From: Microbulbifer sp. MI-G
GTDB taxonomy: Bacteria; Pseudomonadota; Gammaproteobacteria; Pseudomonadales; Cellvibrionaceae
Direction of reading: 5' to 3'
DNA length: 64,000 nt
NCBI RefSeq assembly: GCF_030440425.1
Contig: NZ_CP098023.1
Location: forward strand, 1,353,501-1,417,500
Part shown: piece by piece, positions 42,596 to 50,797 of the stretch
Numbering within the stretch: the stretch's first letter is position 1
How the letters are laid out: each line of letters opens with the position of its first letter
The notes under the pieces: model-generated
Told to the model about the DNA's origin: nothing
Seen by the model: the letters and a program-made list of their open reading frames with translations, nothing else
Database searches by the model: none
Translations under genes and position numbers: made by a program

Positions 42596-44586
42596 TCCCC
42601 GAGTTGGGCCATGTTGCACTGATTGCCGGTCTGCTGCTTTCCGTTGCCCTGTCAGCATTGCCGATTGCCGGCAGCTATATGGCGCGCCCCTTGTGGATGG
42701 AGGCGGGGCGGCCCCTGGCATTTGGGGTGTTTACCTTTGTTCTGATTGCCTTTGCCTGTCTGACAACTGCCTTTGTGCAGAGCGATTTCACGGTTGACTA
42801 TGTTGCACAGAACTCCAACCGTATTCTGCCCATTTACTACAAGATCACTGCTGTTTGGGGTGGCCACGAGGGCTCGATACTCTTGTGGCTATTAATGCAG
42901 GCCGGCTGGGCTGCCGCGGTGGCACTGTTTGGACGCCAGCTGCCGCCGGAGCTGTCTGCGCGGGTGCTGTCCGTATTGGGCATGGTGTTGGTTGGTTTCT
43001 TCCTGTTTATCCTGCTGACCTCGAACCCCTTTGATCGTACTTTGCCTTTCCCACCGGTGGAGGGCTCCGATCTGAACCCCGTGTTGCAGGACCCGGGTAT
43101 GATTGTCCACCCACCCCTGTTGTATATGGGCTATGTGGGTTTCTCGGTTGCGTTCGCTTTTGCCATTGCAGCACTGCTGGGTGGGCATTTGGACGCGGTG
43201 TGGGCGCGTTGGGCGAGGCCCTGGACGGGTGTGGCTTGGGCCTTCCTCACCCTTGGCATCGCGATGGGCAGCTGGTGGGCTTATTACGAACTGGGTTGGG
43301 GCGGCTGGTGGTTCTGGGACCCGGTGGAAAATGCCTCGCTGATGCCTTGGCTGGTGGGCACTGCACTGATGCATTCACTGGCAGTGACGGAAAAGCGCGG
43401 CCTGTTTAAAAGTTGGACCATTTTACTGGCGATATTCACTTTCAGCCTGAGCCTATTGGGTACTTTTCTGGTGCGCTCCGGGGTGATTACCTCAGTACAT
43501 GCGTTTGCAACAGATCCGCAGCGCGGCAGCTTCATCCTGGTCTTCCTGGCGGTGGTTATCGGCTTGTCCCTGTTGTTATTTGCCCTGCGTGCGCCCACAG
43601 TCAGTGCCCGCAGTGTTTTCTCTTTCCGTGCGTTGGAGACTTTTCTGCTTGGCAACAATATTTTACTCGTACTGATTATGGCGATGGTATTAACCGGCAC
43701 CCTATATCCGCTGCTGGCTGATGCTTTACATTGGGGTAAAATCAGCGTGGGAGCGCCGTTCTTCAACCTCTTCTTCGTGCCCCTGATGGCTGTGTTGTGT
43801 CTACTTCTGGGCATAGGTATCCACGCCAACTGGAAAGACAGCCGCTGGGAAAAACTCCTCGGTGCCTGGCGTTTGCCCTTTCTGGTGGCGCTGTTGGTAG
43901 CCCTGCTCTGGCCGTTGGCTTTTGATCACTATCACTGGGGCGCGGTGCTGGGTATTTTTATCGGTATCTGGGTATTGGCGGCAAGTCTAGAGCATATTGT
44001 GTTTAAGACCCGCAATGCCAAGTCCTTTATCACGGGCCTCAAGCGCCAACGCGCCAGTTATTACGGGATGCACCTCGCCCATATCGGTCTGGCGGTGGCC
44101 GTGCTTGGGACGGTATTCACCACGGTGTACAGCGAGGAAAAAAATCTGCGCATGGGGACGGGAGACAATTATCGTGTGGCCGGCTACGATTTCAAATTCG
44201 ACGGTGTGCGCTTGGTACAAGGTCCTAACTACCATGCCTTTGAGGGGGTTTTGCAGTTGAGCAAGAATGGTAAGTTCTTAGGTGAGTTGCTCCCGCAAAA
44301 GCGCAATTACTTCTCCGGCGGTAACACCATGACGGAAGCGGCCATTGATACCGGCTTGTTTCGCGATATTTATGTAGCTCTGGGAGAGCCCTTGGAGGAC
44401 GATAACCCCAGTGGGGATTGGGCGGTACGCCTGCAGTATAAAGCGTTTGTGGTGTGGATCTGGCTCGGGGCCTTGTTGATGGCGATCGGTGGGGGCATGT
44501 CGGTGGCAGACAAGCGTTATCGCAAAGCCACAGCCGCACGTTCTGTGGATGCTATACAAGTCCCAGGTACCGTGACCGCCGTATAA
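42592..44586 (+). CDS. ccmF: Cytochrome c haem lyase subunit CcmF
   Basis: Large membrane component (664 residues, about 15 helices) of the ligase that attaches haem to apocytochrome c. The WWD motif WGGWWFWDPVENASLMPW (about residues 237-254) and the histidine-bearing segments KITAVWGGHEGSILLW and HPPLLYMGYVGFS are conserved. The C-terminal periplasmic region continues through GMHLAHIGLAVAVLGTVF and ends after a last helix (IWLGALLMAIGGGMSVAD). The ATG at 42592 overlaps the ccmE stop by four bases. Confidence 0.96.
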   Translation: MIPELGHVALIAGLLLSVALSALPIAGSYMARPLWMEAGRPLAFGVFTFVLIAFACLTTAFVQSDFTVDYVAQNSNRILPIYYKITAVWGGHEGSILLWLLMQAGWAAAVALFGRQLPPELSARVLSVLGMVLVGFFLFILLTSNPFDRTLPFPPVEGSDLNPVLQDPGMIVHPPLLYMGYVGFSVAFAFAIAALLGGHLDAVWARWARPWTGVAWAFLTLGIAMGSWWAYYELGWGGWWFWDPVENASLMPWLVGTALMHSLAVTEKRGLFKSWTILLAIFTFSLSLLGTFLVRSGVITSVHAFATDPQRGSFILVFLAVVIGLSLLLFALRAPTVSARSVFSFRALETFLLGNNILLVLIMAMVLTGTLYPLLADALHWGKISVGAPFFNLFFVPLMAVLCLLLGIGIHANWKDSRWEKLLGAWRLPFLVALLVALLWPLAFDHYHWGAVLGIFIGIWVLAASLEHIVFKTRNAKSFITGLKRQRASYYGMHLAHIGLAVAVLGTVFTTVYSEEKNLRMGTGDNYRVAGYDFKFDGVRLVQGPNYHAFEGVLQLSKNGKFLGELLPQKRNYFSGGNTMTEAAIDTGLFRDIYVALGEPLEDDNPSGDWAVRLQYKAFVVWIWLGALLMAIGGGMSVADKRYRKATAARSVDAIQVPGTVTAV

Positions 44587-44603
44587 GTGTCGGGATGGAT
44601 GGA

Positions 44604-45188
44604 ATGTCGAGATTAAAGCTCTTTTTGCCCCTGTTTATTTTTATGGCGCTGGCTTTATTGTTCTGGCACGGTTTGTCCTTGAATCCTCAGGAAATGCCTT
44701 CGGCACTATTAAACAAGCCGGTGCCGGCCTTTTCCTTGTCCAAGGTAACGGATAGCAGCCAGATTGTGCATAAAGAGGATCTGCCCAGGGAGCCACACCT
44801 GCTCAATGTATGGGCCACATGGTGCATAGCCTGCCGGGTCGAACACCCCTACCTCAACGCTTTGGCGGAGCGGGGCGTTCCTATTGTAGGTATTAACCTG
44901 AAAGACGACGATAAGGCCGCTCTGGCATGGCTGGAAAGATTCCACAATCCCTACCGATACAGTCTGGCTGACAGAGAGGGGCGCCTATCACTTGATCTCG
45001 GTGTGTTTGGTGCCCCGGAAACCTTCCTGGTTGATGCGGAAGGTACGATACGCTGCAAACATGTGGGGATTGTGGACGATAAGGTATGGCAAACTAAGCT
45101 GCAGCCTCTCTACGATAAGCTCACCACCCAGGGTTGGGAGGAATTTGCCGGTGACCTTTCAGATTCCCTCCTATCCCGTTGTCACTGA
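44604..45188 (+). CDS. ccmG: Thiol:disulfide interchange protein CcmG/DsbE
   Basis: Membrane-anchored thioredoxin-like protein of 194 residues that keeps the CXXCH cysteines of apocytochrome c reduced. An N-terminal anchor (LFLPLFIFMALALLFWHGL) precedes ALLNKPVPAFSL, the active site NVWATWCIACRVEHPYLN and the cis-proline GAPETFLVD. The active site CIAC differs from the CPTC/CPSC type I know from E. coli and Pseudomonas. The last residues (WEEFAGDLSDSLLSRCH) go beyond the usual end and overlap the start of the decayed yigZ by 38 bases. An alternative ATG is nine bases upstream. No ccmH or ccmI follows. Confidence 0.93.
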   Translation: MSRLKLFLPLFIFMALALLFWHGLSLNPQEMPSALLNKPVPAFSLSKVTDSSQIVHKEDLPREPHLLNVWATWCIACRVEHPYLNALAERGVPIVGINLKDDDKAALAWLERFHNPYRYSLADREGRLSLDLGVFGAPETFLVDAEGTIRCKHVGIVDDKVWQTKLQPLYDKLTTQGWEEFAGDLSDSLLSRCH

Positions 45189-45564
45189 AGCCGAAAAGAA
45201 GTCGTTTGTCTGCAGGTTGGGATACGTCAAGGGTAAAATGTGTTTTCAGCAGCAGCTGGATTAGGTCCGCACCCAATATCCCCGTGCAAACCACCACGGT
45301 ACAGCTCTGATCATTAACAATTCTGCAAACCCGGATGTTTTAGCAGGTGATAACGGTGAGCCGGTTGGCAGTGCCGGCCGCTCCATGTTGGAATTGTTGC
45401 TCAAGCGGGGGGAATTGCCAATGTCGGGGTTAATGCGCCCCTATCGGGATTTCGTAGATGTGGCATTACTGCATGTGAAACTGAAGTGCTTTGTGCCACT
45501 ACAGCGATTATCCATGAGTTGTGAGTTTGCCCAGGAACCCTCTGCGTTTCCTGGTAGCACATAA
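45151..45564 (+). pseudogene. Decayed YigZ/IMPACT family gene
   Basis: The frame beginning GTG at 45151, with GGAGG about nine bases upstream, reads VTFQIPSYPVVTEAEKKSF then VCRLGYVKGKMCFQQQLD, which matches the start of YigZ proteins. It is interrupted by a TAG at 45262-45264 and then resumes in the same frame with VRTQYPRANHHGTALII and LAGDNGEPVGSAGRSMLELL, the family's DDGEPxGTAGxPML motif, though with DDGEP changed to GDNGEP. Directly after (about 45405-45450) the expected glycine-rich VVVTRYFGGxKLGxGGL segment is missing, and the bases GGAATTGCCAATGTCGGGGT suggest a frame change and deletion. What remains is too damaged to make a normal product. Confidence 0.8.
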
Positions 45565-46031
45565 CAAGGGCGATGATGGGAGGTGGAATATACCATTACA
45601 GCCACGATCCCTATCACCTTGCCACAAGAGCAGTGGCATTTATTGAAGGCACCACTTTTGGCCGAGGGTTGTGTTTTACTGGAATGAAAAAGGGCCTTTG
45701 GGGTCCTGGGCTTCTTTTTATCCGCTTTGGCTGTTCACCTGCTACCATTTTCTGTCGGGTATAGCCCTGTAGCAGAGCTGGGAATCTCTGTGAGCAGAGC
45801 CTGATCGCTTAAGAATTGTTGATTTTTAAGCAGCCTGAAAGCGGGTTATCGATTTCAACTCCATTCAGTGGAAGCTGGCATTAGCGCATGATTTACCCTG
45901 GGGCTCAACATTTTTGCCATCAAGCGGGAGCCTTTCATTAGTTGGTAGGGCCTTGAGCACTTGCAGAGGTGTTTCATGGTACTGTTTGATCAAATGTCGA
46001 TCCTAATTGCTTTGTATGATACAGAGAGGTC
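45565..46031. other. Gene-free stretch after the yigZ remnant
   Basis: No supported gene. A plus-strand frame at 45573-45764 has no family likeness. The stretch may be further decayed sequence. Confidence 0.4.
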
Positions 46032-46601
46032 TTATGTGCTCATCAGCGGGCTGCTCGCCGTACCTTGTACTGATCTTTGTTTCATAAAGCTTTCCACATC
46101 AGAAAAAGGAATATGATCGGAAATATCCTTTGCCGTATAGGATTGGACAATCTTGCCTTCTTCGCTCAAAAGCAGATCAGCAGGCAATTGACTGGTGGTA
46201 AGTAGTCCTCTTATACCAGTTATTGACAACCCTTGTAGTAATCTTGGCATGTGCAGTATCACGGCCTTAAGTTTGGCCATAAAAGAAGATCGTAGATGTA
46301 ATCCTTGGTAAATTAAAGCCTCCGGGTCGGCAATAATTTTGAAGGGTCTTGGTTGCCGGGCGATAAATTTTCTGGTATCGGAAACGGAAGACTTGAAAAC
46401 GGCGACTATCTGTATGTCACTTTTTAAAAAATGTTGTGCGTGTTGTGTCATTTCATAGACGCGCATATTACAAAAAGGGCAGTTTGCTTCCCGGAATATG
46501 GATAACCAGACTTTCTTTCCCTTGCCGATATTGATCTGATTTCCTTCAATATCTGTCATGTTTAACCGAGATAAGTAATGTTCAATTTTTTTATTTCTCA
46601 T
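46032..46601 (-). CDS. Thioredoxin-fold (AhpC/TSA-like) protein
   Basis: A 189-residue cytosolic protein with a redoxin fold. The probable active site is FREANCPFCNMRVYEM near residue 42-57: a CPFC pair where typical peroxiredoxins have a single peroxidatic cysteine in PxxxTxxC. The following HFLKSDIQIVAVFKSSVSDTRKFIA and PFKIIADPEALIYQ are typical of AhpC/TSA-like domains, and a cis-proline-like segment appears at TTSQLPADLLLSEEGKIVQSY. Function could be thiol peroxidase or disulfide reductase. The start at 46601 is supported by AAGGGA; an ATG at 46616 would include that site. Codon use is more AT-rich than the surroundings. An AraC regulator lies directly upstream on the same strand. Confidence 0.72.
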   Translation of the reverse strand: MRNKKIEHYLSRLNMTDIEGNQINIGKGKKVWLSIFREANCPFCNMRVYEMTQHAQHFLKSDIQIVAVFKSSVSDTRKFIARQPRPFKIIADPEALIYQGLHLRSSFMAKLKAVILHMPRLLQGLSITGIRGLLTTSQLPADLLLSEEGKIVQSYTAKDISDHIPFSDVESFMKQRSVQGTASSPLMST

Positions 46602-46847
46602 TGGGTTTCCCTTCATTGAAAATTAATGGATGGATACGGAGTGATACGCTACATGTTGCCTGTCTGTCAGTAATCGTGTGTGATGGGCGGGAAAAGCGAT
46701 ATCACAATAATAATATCTGGCCAATTGTTTTATTCGGTTGTAAATACTTGAAGACATGCTTGTAGAATATTTTTTAAGTTTTGCCAGGTAAAGATGTGAT
46801 AGGATTAGCGTATATTCTGGTTTATTCTTGTGGGATTTATAGGTTTT

Positions 46848-47783
46848 TCATGACGCTATTCTGGCATGGTTGCGGCGGAACTCACCAGGCCTTACACCGT
46901 GTTGTTTCTTAAAAACCTGGCTAAATGCCGCCTCTGACCGATATCCAATGCGCTCTGCAATACTGATTAATGGCATAGATGTTTCTATCAGCAGGCGACA
47001 GGCCTGTTGCAGGCGAACAAAAATAACATATTGCAGAGGAGTCATTCTTACTAATTCAGTAAAACGGTTTGAGAATGATGACCGGGACATATTGGCCAGC
47101 TGCCCCAGGCGCTCAACGCTCCAGTCGTTCGATGGATTTTTGTGTATTGCAGTTAACACCTTATTTATACGTGAATTTGTGAACGCGGATAAAAAAGGAA
47201 TTGTATCTTTACTGGCAGCTAGAGTGGTGCGTATTACCTGAATCAAGATGATTTCAGATAATCTATTGATAATGGCGTGAGCGCCCGGGTCGTGGCTGGC
47301 TGCTTCATGGCCTATAAATCCAATTGCATTCTCCAGCCACTTAGAATTATACGTTGTATCTCCGGAGACATAGAGTTTTTTTGGTAAATTTTCAAGAAGG
47401 GGGTGACCGCCAAGAGCATCAAAAGAGAATTCACCACAGACAAGACAGCAGCCCGCGCCACCACCACCGTATATTAGTGGGCCTTCACCGGAAAAGCCAA
47501 CTTCCTGTAAAACATCATCCAGTGGCCGTGTATCGGTGCTTTTTGCATCTGCGAGCTTGTGCGAAGCCCCATGGGGCACAATGACCAAGTCGCCATTAGC
47601 CATAAATTTCCAGTCCCCTTCTCCCTCTATCTGTATCCAGCACTGACCTCTAATCACGATGTGGAAGCGGGCAACTGTTTTTTTTGCAGGCACCTCAACA
47701 CCCCAAGGTGCAGTGAGGTCGGTACGAAAGTATAAGCTACTGGACATACGCAATGTATTCAAGATATTGGTAAGTGCATCCAT
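46848..47783 (-). CDS. AraC family transcriptional regulator with N-terminal cupin
   Basis: A 311-residue regulator. Residues about 15-190 form a cupin sensor (VARFHIVIRGQCWIQIEGEG, MANGDLVIVPHGASHKL), of the type often called cupin_6, and the last 100 residues contain the two AraC helix-turn-helix motifs: WSVERLGQLANMSRSSFSNRF and MPLISIAERIGYRSEAAFSQVFKKQHG. The effector is unknown. There are two notable cysteine clusters (GCCLVCGEF). The redoxin-like gene 246 bases downstream on the same strand is its most likely target. The divergent side holds 378 bases with no gene. Confidence 0.88.
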   Translation of the reverse strand: MDALTNILNTLRMSSSLYFRTDLTAPWGVEVPAKKTVARFHIVIRGQCWIQIEGEGDWKFMANGDLVIVPHGASHKLADAKSTDTRPLDDVLQEVGFSGEGPLIYGGGGAGCCLVCGEFSFDALGGHPLLENLPKKLYVSGDTTYNSKWLENAIGFIGHEAASHDPGAHAIINRLSEIILIQVIRTTLAASKDTIPFLSAFTNSRINKVLTAIHKNPSNDWSVERLGQLANMSRSSFSNRFTELVRMTPLQYVIFVRLQQACRLLIETSMPLISIAERIGYRSEAAFSQVFKKQHGVRPGEFRRNHARIAS

Positions 47784-48161
47784 AGAGTTTTACTGATTGG
47801 CGATCGTGTATAGGTTTGTACTAATTAGTTTGAAGGCTAGCAAATGAATTATCGGAAGTCATTGTTCTACATAGAGATAAACACGATTCAGTATGTTTTT
47901 TTGACGTATTAGTATAGGTGGCGATTTCTTGCACAGTCGGGTATTAAAACCAACATTATCGATGATTGCGAGAACTGCAGCTGTTACTTGCCTCACTAAG
48001 ATCGCAGATAACTGAGCGTTTCAACTCCGCTGAACAGTTGTTTGGAGGCATCTAGTAACTTTGTATCAAACTATTATTCTTCCCAAGCTAACGGGTTATA
48101 TAAGTGAGGGTATTTCAGCATTGCCTGCGCAATGTTGCCCAGGCAATGTGCTGGGGCTAAG
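47784..48161. other. Gene-free stretch between maiA and the AraC gene
   Basis: No supported gene. It includes the upstream region of the AraC regulator and the 3' flank of maiA, both on the minus strand. Confidence 0.4.
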
Positions 48162-48791
48162 TTATAAGGTGCTGTCCGCTTGATGCTCTGGACGGGCTTT
48201 GGTAAAAGCGGGTAGCTCGGAACAGACATTGGCGATCTGCTGAATCTTAGGGTAGTTGTCCATATCCATTCCAAAGCGCTCGGCATTGTAGATTTGCGGC
48301 AGCAAGCAGCATTCAAATAACCCCGGTCTGTTCCCCGCAGCGAACGGAGTCGGCTGTAATTGTTGTTCCAGTGCTGAGAAGCCAAGGTCAACCCAATGTA
48401 GCAGCCACTGGACCTTTTGTTCGTCGCTGATACCGTATTCTGCTTGCAGGAATTGGAGTACGCGCAGGTTTTGAATAGGTTGAATATCACAGGTAATACT
48501 GTAAGACAGGGCCCGGATATGGGCGCGGTCATCGGGATTCTCAGGCAGTAGCGGTGATTCAGGGTAAGCTTCATCCAGCCATTCCAGTATGGCGACTGAC
48601 TGGGTCAGGTGTATGTCGCCATCTTCCAGTGTGGGAACCAGCCCCTGAGGATTGAGTTCGCGATAGTGTTTGCCTAGCTGTTCTCCTTTGAGAAGGTTCA
48701 CCGGGTGGTACTTGTAGGCGAGGCCTTTCAGGTTGAGGCCGATGCGTACCCGATAGCTCGCGGAGGAGCGAAAGTATCCGTAAAGATCCAT
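48162..48791 (-). CDS. maiA: Maleylacetoacetate isomerase (zeta-class glutathione transferase)
   Basis: Glutathione-dependent isomerase that converts maleylacetoacetate to fumarylacetoacetate in tyrosine degradation. The 209-residue protein has the zeta-class active-site motif YFRSSASYRVRIGLNLKG (residues 5-22), the glutathione-binding VPTLEDGDIHLTQSVAILEWLDE and the C-terminal domain (LPQIYNAERFGMDMDNYPKI). An AGGA site lies six bases before the ATG. It is 102 bases downstream of hmgA on the same strand; the fumarylacetoacetase gene that often lies between them or next to them is not here. Confidence 0.94.
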   Translation of the reverse strand: MDLYGYFRSSASYRVRIGLNLKGLAYKYHPVNLLKGEQLGKHYRELNPQGLVPTLEDGDIHLTQSVAILEWLDEAYPESPLLPENPDDRAHIRALSYSITCDIQPIQNLRVLQFLQAEYGISDEQKVQWLLHWVDLGFSALEQQLQPTPFAAGNRPGLFECCLLPQIYNAERFGMDMDNYPKIQQIANVCSELPAFTKARPEHQADSTL

Positions 48792-48893
48792 TGTCTTTCC
48801 TGTTTCTGGTTATGGCTACTCCGGCAAGGATATTACCGGTATCTTCATTTATTTTCTTGAGCGTGATGCTGTGGCAGTCTGCGGGCAGTGCGA

Positions 48894-50024
48894 TTACCGT
48901 GCCTTCCAGGAATTGACATATTCCGGCAGCTCCACGGCGTGGGCATCTGGCAATATGTCCCATGGCGTTCGGCTGTCGATCATTACAGCCACCTCGTCGG
49001 TTTCCCTTCTGACCCGTTTCCTGCCGGCTTCAAAGGCCTTTGGGTGGGGGCCGTGGGTAAACCCGGCAGGATGCAGCGTTAACATACCCGGGTGGATATT
49101 ATCGCGGCTAAAAAAGTTGCCGCGATGATAAAAAATCAGCTCATCGTAATCATCATTGTTATGAAAAAAGGGGACCTTGAGTACACCGGGGTCGCTCTCC
49201 AGTGGGCGCGGTGTAAAAGTAGCAATCACAAATCCGGGCCCTACAAACGTGGTGTGGGCGGAAGGGGGCAGGTGGTAACGATGGCTCATCACGGGGCGGA
49301 TAGACCGCCAATTGATTCGCACCACCAAATTGTCACCGGTCCAGCCAGTGGCGTCTAAGGGGTTAAAAGGAAAAGTAATGGTGGAAAGTTGCTGGCGGGC
49401 TTTCACAACCACCCGAGACTCGATTTCTCCCTGCTGGGCAAGAAATGCCTGGTCAATGCTGGGCACATCCAATGTTGCCTGGTCGAAAATAGCATTGGCG
49501 CCCAATATCCCTTTTTCCGGTAACTGAAAGTGACCGCCACTGGCCTCCACCATCAGTAGTGCCAGAGAGTCCTCCTCCCATGGGGACAACCGCCACATGG
49601 TACCACGCGGCAGGATTATATAGTCGCCATCGCGGATGGGCAGATGCCCAAAGTCACAAAAAAGACTGCCTCTGCCACTGTGTATAAAAAGCAGCAGGTC
49701 CCCATCCGCATTGCGCACCAAGTGGTCCATAGGCTTGTGGCAGGTCCACAGCGCGACCAGACTGTTGTCATTGCGCAGGATTGGTTTTTGGTCCCAGGGG
49801 CTTTTTCCTTTGTGGATCATTTTCGTACTGTCGAAAGCGTGCGGGCGTAAAGGCCCTTCAAACGCGCTCCAGCCGGTGGGTGGGTGTCTGTGATAAAAGT
49901 GAGTGCTGGGACCAAAAAACCCCTCTTTTCCCATTTCCCGCTCAAAAGTATCTGGCGGGAGGTCTGCATGAGCCTGGCGGCTGGTGTTCCCCTCAATGCG
50001 GGGAAAGCTTATCCACTTGCGCAT
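48894..50024 (-). CDS. hmgA: Homogentisate 1,2-dioxygenase (short form)
   Basis: Iron-dependent ring-cleaving enzyme of tyrosine degradation, yielding maleylacetoacetate. The 376-residue length is that of the short cupin form found in Vibrio/Shewanella-like bacteria rather than the 430-residue Pseudomonas enzyme. Visible features: EGFFGPSTHFYHRHPPTGW near the N-terminus, GDLLLFIHSGRGSLFCDFGHLPIRDGDYIILPRGTMW (first cupin), and the iron-site region PFFHNNDDYDELIFYHRG plus LHPAGFTHGPHP with ligand histidines and glutamate. The ATG at 50024 has GAGG seven bases upstream; the longer upstream frame does not resemble the family. Divergent from the MarR gene. Confidence 0.9.
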   Translation of the reverse strand: MRKWISFPRIEGNTSRQAHADLPPDTFEREMGKEGFFGPSTHFYHRHPPTGWSAFEGPLRPHAFDSTKMIHKGKSPWDQKPILRNDNSLVALWTCHKPMDHLVRNADGDLLLFIHSGRGSLFCDFGHLPIRDGDYIILPRGTMWRLSPWEEDSLALLMVEASGGHFQLPEKGILGANAIFDQATLDVPSIDQAFLAQQGEIESRVVVKARQQLSTITFPFNPLDATGWTGDNLVVRINWRSIRPVMSHRYHLPPSAHTTFVGPGFVIATFTPRPLESDPGVLKVPFFHNNDDYDELIFYHRGNFFSRDNIHPGMLTLHPAGFTHGPHPKAFEAGRKRVRRETDEVAVMIDSRTPWDILPDAHAVELPEYVNSWKAR

Positions 50025-50200
50025 GGATGGCCTCGCTTTTGCTGGATGGGGGGGGATTGTCCGGCTTACACGGGCATTGCGCATCTTTCTCGCGTTTTGC
50101 CTGTAAATGGTTAGCAAAAATGGCGCATAAAGCCCTATAATGAGCTATCAATTTTTCCACAATGCCGAGATTTCCTCGAAGGGTATTTGCGTATTTGTCG

Positions 50201-50234
50201 GTTACAATTGAAACCAATGTTAGTTAAATTGAAC
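50201..50234. promoter_or_regulatory. Pair of similar palindromes between hmgA and the MarR gene
   Basis: GTTACAATTGAAAC at 50201-50214 and GTTAAATTGAAC at 50223-50234 are near-palindromes sharing the GTT...AATT...AAC pattern. Their centres are 21 bases apart, two helical turns. Their place in the divergent promoter region and their symmetry fit operators of the adjacent MarR-type repressor. Confidence 0.6.
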
Positions 50235-50280
50235 GTCTGGTACAAACCGGATTTATAAACAGACAGGTGTAAGAGCAGCC

Positions 50281-50772
50281 ATGAGCAATGACCAGGATAC
50301 GCCGGTGCAACCCAGTGGTTTACGCTTGGAACGGTTTTTGCCTTACCGACTGTCGGTACTCTCAAACCGTGTGAGCAACGCCATTTCTCAGGCTTATGGT
50401 GCGCGCTTCCATCTCACTATTCCCGCATGGCGCGTAATGGCAATCCTTGGGCGTTTTCCCGACCTGTCTGCCGCAGAGCTTGTCGAACAGACCGCCATGG
50501 ACAAGGTGGCGATCAGCCGTGCTGTCTCCTCCCTGTTAAAGCACGATTACATCTCGCGCAGTGAAGATCCTTTAGACCGTCGGCGCCAGGTATTGAACCT
50601 GTCAGCGTTGGGTCGCAGCGTTTATGAGCGCATAGTACCTTTGGCCCAGCAGTATGAAAATGATCTGGTGGCTTCGCTCTCCGATGAAGAGCGAAAACAA
50701 CTGGATAGTCTTATTGAAAAACTGATGGTCCGTGCCAAGGCGTGGTCTGAGCACGGACTGACCGACGAGTGA
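50281..50772 (+). CDS. MarR family transcriptional regulator
   Basis: A 163-residue winged-helix regulator: RLSVLSNRVSNAISQAYGARFHLTIPAWRVMAILGRFPDLSAAELVEQTAMDKVAISRAVSSLLKHDYI holds the dimerisation helix and the recognition helix, and RSEDPLDRRRQVLNLSALG is the wing. It is probably a repressor responsive to an aromatic metabolite and is likely to act on the palindromes upstream. It is divergent from hmgA-maiA and lies 25 bases upstream of an aromatic/aspartate aminotransferase gene. Confidence 0.9.
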   Translation: MSNDQDTPVQPSGLRLERFLPYRLSVLSNRVSNAISQAYGARFHLTIPAWRVMAILGRFPDLSAAELVEQTAMDKVAISRAVSSLLKHDYISRSEDPLDRRRQVLNLSALGRSVYERIVPLAQQYENDLVASLSDEERKQLDSLIEKLMVRAKAWSEHGLTDE

Positions 50773-50797
50773 GTGAAATAGTTGAAGGAGTTTTCAG

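Noticed and set aside
45573..45764. Plus-strand frame after the yigZ remnant
   Set aside because: Composition and lack of homology suggest non-coding sequence.
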